From assembly GCF_014191425.1 (NCBI RefSeq), contig NZ_JACHWP010000009.1, positions 1 to 47,578 on the forward strand: a stretch of DNA of 47,578 bases. Direction: 5' to 3'. Both the position numbers and the translations under genes were made by a program. Origin of the DNA: Helcobacillus massiliensis (GTDB lineage: Bacteria > Actinomycetota > Actinomycetes > Actinomycetales > Dermabacteraceae). The notes below the pieces were generated by a model. That model saw nothing but the letters and a program-made list of their open reading frames with translations. It was not told where the DNA came from and ran no database searches. Shown in pieces: positions 1 through 8,163 of this stretch. Every line of letters begins with the position of its first letter. The first letter of the stretch is position 1.

Positions 1-94
1 TGCGATCTCGGAAGCCGACGGGTGCATCATCGTGGCATCGCACGACCGGTGGCTGCGCCGCCGATGGCAGGGCAGGACCCTCGCGCTGGCGTGA
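1..94 (+). CDS. ABC-F family ATPase, C-terminal end only
   Basis: The window opens inside a plus-strand gene. About 30 codons remain, in the frame starting at base 2, ending with TGA at 92-94. The peptide contains IIVASHDRWLRRRW. The SHDRW stretch matches the H-loop (switch histidine) of the second ATPase domain of ABC-F proteins, and the following Arg/Trp-rich strand is also typical of that family. ABC-F proteins are soluble ribosome-associated ATPases with two fused nucleotide-binding domains and no membrane part. The subtype (EttA-like, Uup-like or antibiotic resistance) cannot be told from the tail. It meets the next gene tail to tail with a 3-base gap. Confidence 0.7.
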   Translation, partial: AISEADGCIIVASHDRWLRRRWQGRTLALA

Positions 95-97
95 CGG

Positions 98-1387
98 TCA
101 GCGGCCGCCGTCAGAAGCTGGTGCATCGGAGGCGCGGTCCCCGTCGGCCTCCTCGGTCTCCTCGGTCTCCTCTGCGCTGAGCGTGTCGTCGAAGACGTCC
201 ACGCTGCCGGCGTAGTTCGCGACCCAGACGGTGCCGGTGGTCTGCTCGTACGCAACGCCGATCGGGCGGGTGCCCACCGGTTCGCGCTGCAGCTCCTCGA
301 GGGTCGCCGCGTCGAACTTCGAGACCGTGTTCTCGTAGTAGTTCACGACGTACAGGGCGGTGCCGTCGGCCGAGATCGTCATGGAGCGCGGCTCGCGGCC
401 CGTGCGGGTCTCGTCCACCACTTCGCCGGTGGCGGGATCCAGCGCCAGCAGGCGGTCCGCGCCGGAGAGCGTCAGGTACATGCGCGAGTCGTCCGGGGAG
501 AGGGTGAGGTGGCGCGGTTTGCGGCCGGTCTTCATCACGAACTCGCTGGTGCCTGATTCGATGTCGAGCCGGTACAGCTCGTCGGCGTACATCGCGGTTG
601 CGTATGCGGTGCGGTTGTCCGGCAGGATCACGATGCCGCGCGGCGCTGCATCCACGGGGATCTGCGCAGTCTCCTCACCCCGTTCGAGGTCCACCACAGA
701 GATGGTGGAGTCGCACCAGTTGGAGACGAGCGCGGTGCGGCCATCGGGGGAGATCTCCACGTACTTCGGGACCCGGCCCACCTCGATCGCCTGATCCCAG
801 GCGTGCTTCTCGGTGTCGTAGCGCAGGAGCACGGAGTTGCGGATCTGCTCGCGGTCCAGGCACTTGTCGTTGCCTGCACGGCCGGCGCCCTCACCGTAGA
901 GGGTGTACTGCGAGACGTACGCGTAGCGCCCGTCGGCCGTCCACGCGGACTCCACCGGCGCGCCCTTGGTGATGCCGGGGAAGCCATCCACGCCGAGCTC
1001 GGTGAGGTCCACGGAGTCCGAGAGGTCCCGGCTGGTGCGGGTCTCGGCGTCGAACACGGTGATGGAGTGGCTGTACATCATGTTCGAGGCCAGCAGTGTG
1101 CCGCGCCGGTTGGAGGTGATGGACTTCGGGGTGATGTCGCCGAACAGGCGCTCCCGCTCACCCATGCGCGTGGTGGCCGCCGGCTCATCCGGCATGACCG
1201 GTGGAGGGTCCGCGGCAGAGCCGAGACCATCGGTGCTGTCAGTGGCAGCCGGCGCCGCGGGCGACTTCGTCGGCGAAGGCGCCCACGGCTGAATGATCGC
1301 CAGTGCGATGACCGCGGCGACGGTCAGGATTCCGAGAAGAGCAGCGGGAAGTCGGAATCGACCTCGGTGCTGCGACGAGTCGGTCAT
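98..1387 (-). CDS. YVTN/YncE-like beta-propeller protein, membrane-anchored or secreted
   Basis: The 429-residue protein has a basic N-terminus and one hydrophobic segment at about residues 13-33, a signal sequence or anchor. A Pro/Ala/Thr-rich linker runs to about residue 75. Blades follow with repeated patterns such as VPKYVEISPDGRTALVSNW, RKPRHLTLSPDDSRMYLTLSG and REPRSMTISADGTALYVVNY, characteristic of the YVTN/YncE seven-bladed propeller family. The C-terminus is an acidic, repetitive EETEETEEADG tail. The propeller would lie outside the membrane and probably binds a protein or cell-wall partner; no catalytic residues are evident. It is the downstream neighbour of the TetR gene on the same strand, 117 bases away, so co-regulation is possible but not shown. 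The substrate is unknown. Confidence 0.75.
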   Translation of the reverse strand: MTDSSQHRGRFRLPAALLGILTVAAVIALAIIQPWAPSPTKSPAAPAATDSTDGLGSAADPPPVMPDEPAATTRMGERERLFGDITPKSITSNRRGTLLASNMMYSHSITVFDAETRTSRDLSDSVDLTELGVDGFPGITKGAPVESAWTADGRYAYVSQYTLYGEGAGRAGNDKCLDREQIRNSVLLRYDTEKHAWDQAIEVGRVPKYVEISPDGRTALVSNWCDSTISVVDLERGEETAQIPVDAAPRGIVILPDNRTAYATAMYADELYRLDIESGTSEFVMKTGRKPRHLTLSPDDSRMYLTLSGADRLLALDPATGEVVDETRTGREPRSMTISADGTALYVVNYYENTVSKFDAATLEELQREPVGTRPIGVAYEQTTGTVWVANYAGSVDVFDDTLSAEETEETEEADGDRASDAPASDGGR

Positions 1388-1504
1388 CGGTGCAGTGCCC
1401 CCTCGTGCCCGTGAACCGGTGATGGACTCCGCTCACGGTAACAACGGGGAGGCCGGAGAATGCGCGTGACTGCGCTTTGTTGCCGAACTGTTGCCCAGCG
1501 ACGG

Positions 1505-2131
1505 TCAGTCCTCTTCGAGGATGAAGCGGGACAGGCCGGTGCGCAGCAGGGTGCGCATCTCACCGGGGGAGGGCTCCGTGTTGAGGAACTCCACGGTCAG
1601 ACCGTTGACCATGGCGGAGATGAGGCGGGACCCGCACACGGGGTCGAGCCCGGGGGCGAGCGTGCCGTTGCGCTCCGCGCGCTGCAGGGACAGCTCGACG
1701 CGCCGACGAGCGATCTCCACCGCCTCCGTATGCAGCGGCGCCAGCCAATCGCGTGTGGACGACGCCGCCGAATACGCGATCCACGCGGCGAGGTCCTCGC
1801 GCTGCACCGGACCGATCGGCAGCACTTCGGACAGCTTCAGCGTCATCGAATCCAACAGCAGCGGCTGGCTCGGGTGCTCATCGGCGCGGTCGCCGCACCG
1901 CTGCACCGTGCGGACCAGGGCCGCGATGAGGATCTCCTGCCGCGTGCCGAAGTGGTACTGGACGCTGCCCGCGGAGAAGCCGGACGCCTTGGCGACGGTG
2001 CGCACACTGACCACATCGAAGCCCTGCTCCGCGATCACGCGGATGGTGGCGTCAGCGATCTCGCGCTGAGCGTCGGTGAAGGTTTGCGCGAAGGGCTGGC
2101 CGGGCTTGCGACTGACTGTTCTGTGTTCCAT
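1505..2131 (-). CDS. TetR/AcrR family transcriptional regulator
   Basis: The protein has 208 residues from the ATG at 2131 (MEHRTVSRKPG). Residues about 20-65 form the N-terminal helix-turn-helix: ADATIRVIAEQGFDVVSVRTVA, then ASGFSAGSVQYHFGTRQEIL, the classic TetR recognition helix. The C-terminal half is a variable helical ligand-binding and dimer domain. The frame stays open upstream to 2311, but the TetR domain starts only here and a GGTGGGAT stretch lies just before the ATG, so the longer start is rejected. A TATGGT box 8 bases before the ATG could be its -10 element. The likely target is its own promoter or the beta-propeller gene downstream. The ligand is unknown. Confidence 0.85.
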   Translation of the reverse strand: MEHRTVSRKPGQPFAQTFTDAQREIADATIRVIAEQGFDVVSVRTVAKASGFSAGSVQYHFGTRQEILIAALVRTVQRCGDRADEHPSQPLLLDSMTLKLSEVLPIGPVQREDLAAWIAYSAASSTRDWLAPLHTEAVEIARRRVELSLQRAERNGTLAPGLDPVCGSRLISAMVNGLTVEFLNTEPSPGEMRTLLRTGLSRFILEED

Positions 2132-2216
2132 TTCATCCCACCATAGGCTCCCAACCGGCAGGAAGGGCGGAATGTTCAACAATCGGGCAGAGGAGTCCGA
2201 GGTGCGGGAGTCGAGC

Positions 2217-3140
2217 TCACTGCGCAGCCCCGTCGGCCACCGCCCTCTCCACCTCCCAGCCGGCCTCCACCAGGACGTCCAGCACCCGTCGGACCGCCGG
2301 CGAACTCGCATGCTCAGCCCGGGTGAGCGCGTAGATCTGCCGCGTGGGCTGGAACTCCGCGAGCCGCAGCGTGCGCACCTTGTCCGCCGCCACCGTGAAC
2401 CGCGAGACCAGACCGATGCCGTGCCCGGTGGCGATCAGCGCCTCGATCGTGCGCAGATCAGGCAGGCGCGCCACCACCGTCAGCGGCTGCTCCATCAGCC
2501 GCTCCAGGCGAGTGAACGCATGCTCGAACGGGAAGTCGTGCGGCACGCTGATCCAGGATTCGTCCGCGAGTTCGGCGGCGCTGACCTCATCGCGCTCGGC
2601 GAGCGGATGATCGGGCGCGACCGCCACATCGAGCGGCTCCGTCAGTAGCAGCTGGGTGCTGCTCGACGGGCTCATCCACGCCCCCGCACCGGATACGTTG
2701 TGCGCCAGCACGATGTCGAAGTCGGGCACGAGACGGGCGAACTCCGACTCCTGCGCATCGAGGATCACCGGGTCGATCAGCAGGGACGGGGTGCGCTCGC
2801 GCAGCATCGACATCGCGCCCGGCAGCAGCAGCTCCGCGCTGCTGGGGAACATGGCGATGCGGACCGTGCCGGCCACGCCGAGCACGTGCTCATCGGCGAC
2901 GGCGCGGGCGCGGGCGAGGGCGGTGCGGATCTCGACCGCGGTGTCGGCGAGAGCGGCGCCGAGGGCGGTGAGCTCCAGGCCGCGGCCGCGCGGCTCCACC
3001 AGGGGCGCCCCGGCCTCCTTCTCCAGCGCTTTGAGCTGCTGGGAGACGGCCGACGGGGTCAGGTGGAGAGCGGTAGCGGTCGCCGTGATGGATCGACGTT
3101 CGGCGAATTCGCTGAGCAGAACGAGGCGGCGGGGATCCAT
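2217..3140 (-). CDS. LysR family transcriptional regulator
   Basis: The protein has 307 residues. Residues 1-60 form the winged helix-turn-helix (MDPRRLVLLSEFAERRS, then ALHLTPSAVSQQLKALEKEAG). The rest is a periplasmic-binding-protein-like effector domain, ending with an Ala-rich tail. The start is decided by the promoter: a TAGAAT box at 3148-3153 sits 7 bases before the ATG at 3140, and the alternative ATG at 3149 lies inside that box. The gene is divergent from the EamA transporter with an 85-base gap, the usual arrangement for a LysR protein controlling its neighbour. The effector is probably the transported solute, which is unknown. Confidence 0.88.
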   Translation of the reverse strand: MDPRRLVLLSEFAERRSITATATALHLTPSAVSQQLKALEKEAGAPLVEPRGRGLELTALGAALADTAVEIRTALARARAVADEHVLGVAGTVRIAMFPSSAELLLPGAMSMLRERTPSLLIDPVILDAQESEFARLVPDFDIVLAHNVSGAGAWMSPSSSTQLLLTEPLDVAVAPDHPLAERDEVSAAELADESWISVPHDFPFEHAFTRLERLMEQPLTVVARLPDLRTIEALIATGHGIGLVSRFTVAADKVRTLRLAEFQPTRQIYALTRAEHASSPAVRRVLDVLVEAGWEVERAVADGAAQ

Positions 3141-3225
3141 GCCCCTCATTCTAAAGCTCAGCTTCACAGTCGGTGCAGAAGTTCGTGCTTGTGCTGAACG
3201 GAGCCGGCGCGGTCTCATAGAGCTC
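3141..3225. promoter_or_regulatory. Divergent lysR/eamA control region
   Basis: This 85-base gap separates the divergent regulator and transporter. On the minus strand TAGAAT (3148-3153) is a -10 box for the regulator, giving an mRNA that begins at or next to its ATG. No clear TANNNT box lies close before the transporter ATG at 3226. LysR proteins normally bind T-N11-A sites in such gaps. Several candidates fit loosely and none stands out. Confidence 0.5.
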
Positions 3226-4221
3226 ATGCGTCTGTTCCACCAGCTCATCGGGGCCCTCTGCATTCTTCTGTGGGGCCTGCAGTTCATTGTCGCCGACGCC
3301 GCGATGGCCCACATCAGCCCGATCCTCCTGGTGGCGCTGCGGTTCATCCCCGTGGCGATCATCGCGATCCTGTTCGTGCCGCGGCCCGCCGTGAAGTGGC
3401 GGTGGATCCTGCTGTACGGCACGCTCATGGGCTCCCTGGAGTTCGGGTTCCTGTTCGCGGCGATGCGCACCGGCCTGCCGACGGGCCTGAGCTCCCTGAT
3501 CATGCAGGTGTCCGCCCCGTTCACCGTGATCCTCGGTGTCCTGCTGCTGCGCCAGCGCCCCTCCCGGCAGGTTCTGATCGGCCTGGTGCTGTGCCTCATC
3601 GGCCTCGGCGGAGCCAGCGTGCAGCGCGCGGAGGCAACCTCCCTGCTGCCGGTGCTGCTGTGCATCCTCGCCGGCCTCGCGTGGGCGTTCGGCAACATCA
3701 CCGCTGCCCATATCCGCAGTGACCGTCCGTTCGCGCTCGCCATGTGGATGTCGATCGCGGTGCCGATCCCGATGCTGATCGCCGCGGTTGTGCTGGACGG
3801 CCCGGCTGTCACCGCGGCCGGTCTCGCCTCCTTCGTGGGGCCGGAAGCGCTGACGATGTGGCTGGCGCTCGGCTTCCTGTCCCTGCTGTCATCAGCGATC
3901 GCGACCGGCATCTGGACGATGCTCATGTCCACCTACCCCGCGAGCCAGGTGGCGCCCCTCGCGACTCTCGTGCCGGTGGTCGGCATGGTCGCCGGCCACG
4001 TGGTGGCGGGTGAGGAGCTGACCGCCGCGACGATCGTGGCCGGCTGTGTGATGGTGGCCGGTCTGCTGCTGGTGACGATGCGGCCCCGCCCGTTCCCGTG
4101 GCCCAGCGCGCTGCCGTGGCCTCGCGCGTTCGGGCGGCTCAGCCGGTTCGGGCGGCTCGGGCGCGCGCGCCGGACGCGTGTCTCGACCGCGCCGATCCCC
4201 GTGGTCGCCGACAGCCTCTGA
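3226..4221 (+). CDS. EamA/DMT superfamily transporter
   Basis: The protein has 331 residues with about ten hydrophobic helices arranged as two EamA repeats. Early helices include LIGALCILLWGLQFIVADAA and ILLVALRFIPVAIIAILFV. The second repeat contains LLPVLLCILAGLAWAFGNI and ends near VAGCVMVAGLLLVTM. This is the drug/metabolite transporter fold, usually an exporter or exchanger of amino acids or related small metabolites. The last 45 residues form an Arg/Pro-rich cytoplasmic tail with repeated FGRL, unusual for the family and running into the C-rich tract downstream. The start at 3226 is the first codon of the first helix; the frame is open far upstream but only as antisense to lysR. The divergent LysR gene is the probable regulator. 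Confidence 0.85.
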   Translation: MRLFHQLIGALCILLWGLQFIVADAAMAHISPILLVALRFIPVAIIAILFVPRPAVKWRWILLYGTLMGSLEFGFLFAAMRTGLPTGLSSLIMQVSAPFTVILGVLLLRQRPSRQVLIGLVLCLIGLGGASVQRAEATSLLPVLLCILAGLAWAFGNITAAHIRSDRPFALAMWMSIAVPIPMLIAAVVLDGPAVTAAGLASFVGPEALTMWLALGFLSLLSSAIATGIWTMLMSTYPASQVAPLATLVPVVGMVAGHVVAGEELTAATIVAGCVMVAGLLLVTMRPRPFPWPSALPWPRAFGRLSRFGRLGRARRTRVSTAPIPVVADSL

Positions 4222-4729
4222 CGCCGGCGCGCGCTGCCGGTTGCGCCGCCTGCGCCGTCTGACACCGGCGCGCTCTGACCCCCGCCCTCTGACACCGGCG
4301 CGCTCTGACCCCCGCCCTCTGGCGCCGGTGCCGTTTGCCGCCGCCAACTGCGGCCCCGGCGACCCGCCTTGGCCCTCGGCCCGGTCCGCGGCCCGACCCA
4401 AACCCCGGCCCTCGGCCCGGCCCTGCGGCCCGACCCAAACCCCGGCCCCGACCCCCGGCCGTGCACTTTCCGACCGAAATCCGCCCTTTCGGGCTGGACA
4501 TGCGCGTTCGGGCCGGTTTTTGGTCGTTTTTTGGTCACTGCCTCCGCGCACCGGGGGCTCGCGGCGGGGTTGCGGCTCTGCCCCAGCCTCGCGGCTCTTC
4601 TCGGCCCCGCGGTCGTGCCGGGCCCCGCGGCTCTTCTCTGCCCCCGCAGTCCTGCCCAGCCCCGCGGCTCTGCCCAGCTCTGCGGCTTCGGCCTGCCCTG
4701 AGACTCAGCAGGCGATGAAGCCGCGCGCC
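4222..4729. repeat. C-rich intergenic tract with tandem repeats
   Basis: No gene is supported in these 508 bases. Bases 4261-4290 and 4291-4320 are two identical 30-base units (gacaccggcgcgctctgacc and ten more bases). A second repeat, about 23 bases long with core gcccgacccaaaccccggcc, occurs at 4388-4410 and again at 4425-4447. A third short repeat (gcggctcttctc) recurs near 4590 and 4626. The strand is extremely C-rich, so the transcript complement is G-rich. It lies between two convergent genes and may act in termination or simply be slippage-prone filler. Confidence 0.75.
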
Positions 4730-5674
4730 TCAGTCGGTGATGACGAGGTCCGCGACCAGCGGTCGGTGGTCACTGACGCGCGTGGACGGCACGAACGTCC
4801 TCACCGCACGGACAGCCCCGCGCAGCAGCACCAGATCGATGCGGCGCAGCGGCAGGGTGGACGAATGGGTGAACCCGCCGGCGAACCGCGCCCCCGCACC
4901 CACGAGGGCGCCGAGGACCGGGCCGACGGCCCCGCGCACTGCGCTGGTGCGGGCGCGGAGCGCTTCGACTCGGGCGTCGCGCCAATCCCGGGTGAGGCCG
5001 CGGTAGGTGGCGCTGAACGGCGTGCAGTTCATGTCGCCCACGAGGATCGTCGCGGCCGGTACGGCCTCGGCAGCGCAGTCCGCACCTCCGTAACCGGCGG
5101 CGTCTGCGGGTCCGTCAGCGCCGGAACCCGCGCGGGCGCCGCCCCCATCGCCGGCCAGTTCGCGGCGCAGAGCCGCCACCTGCTGCGCCCGGTCCTCGGC
5201 GCCCGCGGAGCCGTCGGCGGACAGGTGCGTGGCCACGGCGCGCACCCGCACCCCGTCACAGTCGAGGTCGGCGATGAGCGCGGAGCGCTGCTCGCCGCCG
5301 GAGGGGACGGGCAGCATGACGGTGCGGCTGTCGAGGATCGGGAAGCGCGTGAGGATGGCGTTGCCGTAGCCGGTGCAGTCGGGGGCGGGCGGCAGGCCGA
5401 GGGCGGCGCGGCCGGCGGCGTCCGCGGCCTTGCGGGCGGGCAGGGAGGCGCCGAAGACGGCGTTCATGCCGAGCGCGTCGCCGAGGGCGCCGGCTTGGTC
5501 GGCGAGGTCGGAGCGGTCGTCGAAGCAGACGTCCACTTCCTGCAGTCCGATGATGTCCGCGTCGAGCGCTGCGATGGCGCGGGCGGTGCGGGGCAGCGAG
5601 AGGATGTCGTCCGCGCCGCGGCAGTGTCGGATGTTGAAGCTTGCCATGCGGAGGTGCCGACGGGTGCTGATCAT
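4730..5674 (-). CDS. Endonuclease/exonuclease/phosphatase family protein
   Basis: The protein has 314 residues. It shows the ordered EEP motifs: ASFNIRH near residue 12 (Asn14), GLQEVD (Glu46, metal ligand), VATHLS, VGDMNCTP (Asp and Asn of the active site), and SDHRPLVADL at the end (Asp-His pair). EEP enzymes are Mg-dependent phosphodiesterases acting on nucleic acids, phosphoinositides or sphingomyelin; the substrate cannot be read here. A Gly/Ala-rich insertion of about 30 residues precedes VGDMN. There is no signal peptide, so it is probably cytoplasmic. The start is the ATG 6 bases after a TAGACT box, with no Shine-Dalgarno, implying a leaderless mRNA. Confidence 0.85.
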   Translation of the reverse strand: MISTRRHLRMASFNIRHCRGADDILSLPRTARAIAALDADIIGLQEVDVCFDDRSDLADQAGALGDALGMNAVFGASLPARKAADAAGRAALGLPPAPDCTGYGNAILTRFPILDSRTVMLPVPSGGEQRSALIADLDCDGVRVRAVATHLSADGSAGAEDRAQQVAALRRELAGDGGGARAGSGADGPADAAGYGGADCAAEAVPAATILVGDMNCTPFSATYRGLTRDWRDARVEALRARTSAVRGAVGPVLGALVGAGARFAGGFTHSSTLPLRRIDLVLLRGAVRAVRTFVPSTRVSDHRPLVADLVITD

Positions 5675-5680
5675 GCGGGC

Positions 5681-5686
5681 AGTCTA
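5681..5686 (-). promoter_or_regulatory. -10 box (TAGACT) of the EEP gene
   Basis: On the minus strand TAGACT is followed by GCCCGC and then the ATG at 5674. Transcription should start at or within a base of the start codon, so the mRNA is probably leaderless. Confidence 0.55.
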
Positions 5687-5689
5687 CGA

Positions 5690-6031
5690 ATCCCGCCGAG
5701 GCGAACACTGGGTCAACGGCTCGCAGTCCCTGAGCGGCCCGGCCCATCAGCGCGGCCAGCCTCGTTCCCAATCCGCCGATCGATGGGGCCTGCGCCTGGA
5801 ACAAGAACCCGAGGTCCGTGCCGCCATCTCGGCGGTGGCGGCCATGCCGAGCATCTGGCGGGTTTCGCGTCAGCGGGTGCCGGGCCGGTACGGTCCCTCT
5901 GTCAGCATCTCGACGGCGTTCACCCCGGACAGGGTGCGCGCGGCGTTCGGAATATCGGTGATGATGGACTCGACCGCGTCCAGCGGTGCGGCGACGCGCT
6001 GGTGGAGGCACACTGAGTTCCCGATCGTGAC
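5690..6031 (-). pseudogene. Broken SRPBCC (polyketide cyclase-like) gene
   Basis: Reading the minus strand from about 6031 gives a convincing SRPBCC N-terminus: RVAAPLDAVESIITDIPNAA, then a GVNAVEMLTEGPYRPGTR strand. It is cut by TGA at 5870-5872, and the same frame continues with RETRQMLGMAATAEMAA. Family members usually have Trp at that place (GTRWRETR), so TGG has become TGA. Further on, GGLGTRLAALMGRAAQGL appears in another frame (about 5732-5790), matching the C-terminal helix of the fold; the middle strands are missing. The start is also lost: the expected GTG or ATG before TIGNSV is GTC. Conclusion: an inactivated gene with a nonsense mutation, a frameshift and a deletion. Confidence 0.65.
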
Positions 6032-6056
6032 TCGACCCTAGAGGAGGAAGTAGACC

Positions 6057-6695
6057 GTGCATGAGGCCCCTGCCGCCGTGGAGCCGGCGGAGTTCTGGTC
6101 GGCTCTGTGGTTCCACATCGGCGCGTCCCCCGCGGGCCTCGTCGGCGTCCTCATCGCCACCGTGGTGCTGTACCTGTTCTTCACCCTGCTGCTGACCGCG
6201 GCCGGGCCCCGCCTGGTGGCTCGGCCCTCCACGTTCACGCTCGTGGTGACGATCTGCCTCGGCTCCATCGCGGCCCGCGCCATGCTCGGCAACACACCCA
6301 CTCTCGCCGGCGCGCTCGTCGCGATGAACACGCTGATGGCGATGGAGTTCCTGTTCCGCCGCCTGCGCCGCTCCATCCGGCCGCTGCTGCAGGCGCGGCG
6401 GCGGGGCCGCACCCGCTTCGGCCTCGCCGGCCACGCCAGCGTCATCATGGCCGACGGGGCCCTCCAGAACGACCTGCTGCGCCGACGCGCCCTCACGGAG
6501 GACCTGCTGATGGTGCGGCTGCGCGGCGCCGGCATCCACCGTGTGCAGGATGTGGCGCTCGCGATCCTGGAGCCGCGCGGGGACCTCACGGTGCTGCGCC
6601 GCGGCGAGACGATCGATGCTGCCCTGGTGGCGGATGTGGTGGGCCGTGACCGCATCCCGCCGCATCTGATCACTCCTCCTGAGGAGACAGCATGA
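6057..6695 (+). CDS. DUF421 (YetF-like) membrane protein
   Basis: The protein has 212 residues. Three hydrophobic helices fall at about residues 20-105 (VGVLIATVVLYLFFTLLLTA, FTLVVTICLGSIAARAMLG, TLAGALVAMNTLMAMEFLF). They are followed by an Arg-rich loop and a soluble cytoplasmic domain with MVRLRGAGIHRVQDVALAI, the DUF421/YetF signature. The biochemical role of the family is not known. The start is GTG at 6057, supported by a strong GAGGAGGAAG ribosome site at 6041-6050. Its stop overlaps the start of the next gene as ATGA, so the two are translationally coupled and form an operon. Confidence 0.85.
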   Translation: MHEAPAAVEPAEFWSALWFHIGASPAGLVGVLIATVVLYLFFTLLLTAAGPRLVARPSTFTLVVTICLGSIAARAMLGNTPTLAGALVAMNTLMAMEFLFRRLRRSIRPLLQARRRGRTRFGLAGHASVIMADGALQNDLLRRRALTEDLLMVRLRGAGIHRVQDVALAILEPRGDLTVLRRGETIDAALVADVVGRDRIPPHLITPPEETA

Positions 6696-8095
6696 CTGAG
6701 AAGCCGTCGGATGCCTCCCAGTCGCCCGCGCGTTCCACCCGGAAGCCTGCGCGTTCCTCTCGCTTCACCCGGGCCGCCGCGCGCCGTTCCAGCCGCCGGG
6801 CCGCCCGCCTCCCGTTCGGCAGGCGCGGTGTCGGCCCCCTGCTCGCCCTCGTCGCCGTTGCGGTCGCGGCGCTGAACCTGCGGCCCGGCATCTCATCGCT
6901 CGGGCCCGTGCTCGGCACGGTTCTGGAGGAGTTCGGCGTGTCCTCCAGCGCCGGCGGTCTGCTGACAGCCATCCCGGGCCTGTGCTTCGCCGTGCTCGGG
7001 GTGCTGGCGGTGCCGATCGGGCGGCGCCTCGGCCTGTCCGGCGCCGTGATGGTGGGGTTCGCGGTCCTGGTGCTGGGGATCCTGGCGCGCCCGTTCGTCG
7101 GCTCGATCTGGCTGTTCGCCGGGTGCACCATCCTCATCGCGGGAGGCATCGCGCTGGGCAACGTGCTGCTGCCGGCGTGGATCAAACGCCACGGTGGTGA
7201 GCGCACGGTCCGCCTCATGACCCTGTACACCACGCTGCTCGGCCTCGGCGGCGCGGTGGGGCCGCTCTCAGCGCTGCTGGTGCGCGCGGGCGACAGGGAA
7301 CCGATCGAGGTGCTGGGGCTGGCGGCGTGGCAGTCGGCGCTGCTGATCTGGGTGGTGGCTGCGGCGGCCGCGGCAGTGGTGTGGGCGGCCGTGTGGGCCA
7401 CCACCCGGTACGACTTCCCCGCGGATCCGCCGTCACCGGACGGTGCCCGCCCTGTCCGCGTCCCCCTGTGGCGCTCCAGCACCGCCCGCTGGATGATGCT
7501 GATGTTCGGGCTGCAGTCGATGCAGGCGTACGTGCAGATGGGGTGGATGCCGGTGATGATGATGGACGCCGGCATCAGCTCCGTGGTGGCGGTGTGGACC
7601 GTGTTCGTCACCAACGGGCTCGGCATGGTGGGCGGCGTGGTCATGCCCACGGTCATTCACCGCTCGCGACGGCTCGCGCCGATCATCGCGTCGTTCGGGC
7701 TGCTGACCGCCGCGGGGTACGGGGCTGTTCTGCTGCTGATCGCGGTGGGGGCCGACGGGTTCGGGGACTCAGCGGCGCTCGTCGCACTGGTGTGCGCGCT
7801 GATCCTCGGCGTCGGCGGGTGGTCGTTCCCCACGGCGATCGCGATGATCCCGGCGAGGTCCCATGATCCGGCGGTGACTGCGCGCCTCAGCGGGTTCGTG
7901 CAGCCGATCGGCTATCTGCTGGCGGCGGCGGGGCCGTTCCTGGTGGGGGTGGGGATCGACCGGATCGGGTCGTGGCCGCCGGTGATCACGGCGCTCGTGG
8001 TGGCGGGCTTCGCGCTCGCGTTTGCGGGCTGGCGTTCAGCCAGCGGTGCCTTCGTGGACGACCAGTTGGCGGAGGTGGCGGACGCCCGGTCGTAA
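6692..8095 (+). CDS. MFS transporter, CynX/NimT type
   Basis: The protein has 467 residues. A basic, disordered N-terminal tail of about 45 residues precedes the helices. Marker sequences of the cyanate/nitroimidazole (CynX/NimT) branch are present: AALNLRPGISSLGPVLGTVL near residue 60, GLLTAIPGLCFAVLGVLAVP, and GGIALGNVLLPAWIKR near residue 155. Twelve helices fit the hydrophobic pattern. The substrate is probably a small anion or drug-like molecule; cyanate is not established, and no cyanase gene is nearby. The gene starts with ATG inside the stop of the DUF421 gene. The 45-residue Arg/Ser-rich extension is unusual for the family. Confidence 0.85.
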   Translation: MTEKPSDASQSPARSTRKPARSSRFTRAAARRSSRRAARLPFGRRGVGPLLALVAVAVAALNLRPGISSLGPVLGTVLEEFGVSSSAGGLLTAIPGLCFAVLGVLAVPIGRRLGLSGAVMVGFAVLVLGILARPFVGSIWLFAGCTILIAGGIALGNVLLPAWIKRHGGERTVRLMTLYTTLLGLGGAVGPLSALLVRAGDREPIEVLGLAAWQSALLIWVVAAAAAAVVWAAVWATTRYDFPADPPSPDGARPVRVPLWRSSTARWMMLMFGLQSMQAYVQMGWMPVMMMDAGISSVVAVWTVFVTNGLGMVGGVVMPTVIHRSRRLAPIIASFGLLTAAGYGAVLLLIAVGADGFGDSAALVALVCALILGVGGWSFPTAIAMIPARSHDPAVTARLSGFVQPIGYLLAAAGPFLVGVGIDRIGSWPPVITALVVAGFALAFAGWRSASGAFVDDQLAEVADARS

Positions 8096-8150
8096 CGCAA
8101 CCGTGTCCACAATGTCGCTTCTGACGGCGCGGTGGGCGCGTGCCCTCGCT

Positions 8151-8156
8151 TACACT
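8151..8156 (+). promoter_or_regulatory. -10 box (TACACT) of the kinase gene
   Basis: TACACT is followed by 7 bases (GGCGGGG) and the ATG at 8164. The spacing predicts a leaderless mRNA, although the G-run could also serve as a weak ribosome site. It favours the ATG at 8164 over the GTG at 8140, which lies upstream of this box. Confidence 0.55.
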
Positions 8157-8163
8157 GGCGGGG

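Noticed and set aside
2217-3932. 571-codon version of the LysR protein
   Set aside because: The extra N-terminus is antisense to the EamA gene; the promoter box fixes the start at 3140.
4261-4447. Tandem repeats as a possible CRISPR array
   Set aside because: Units are adjacent without unique spacers and no cas genes are present.
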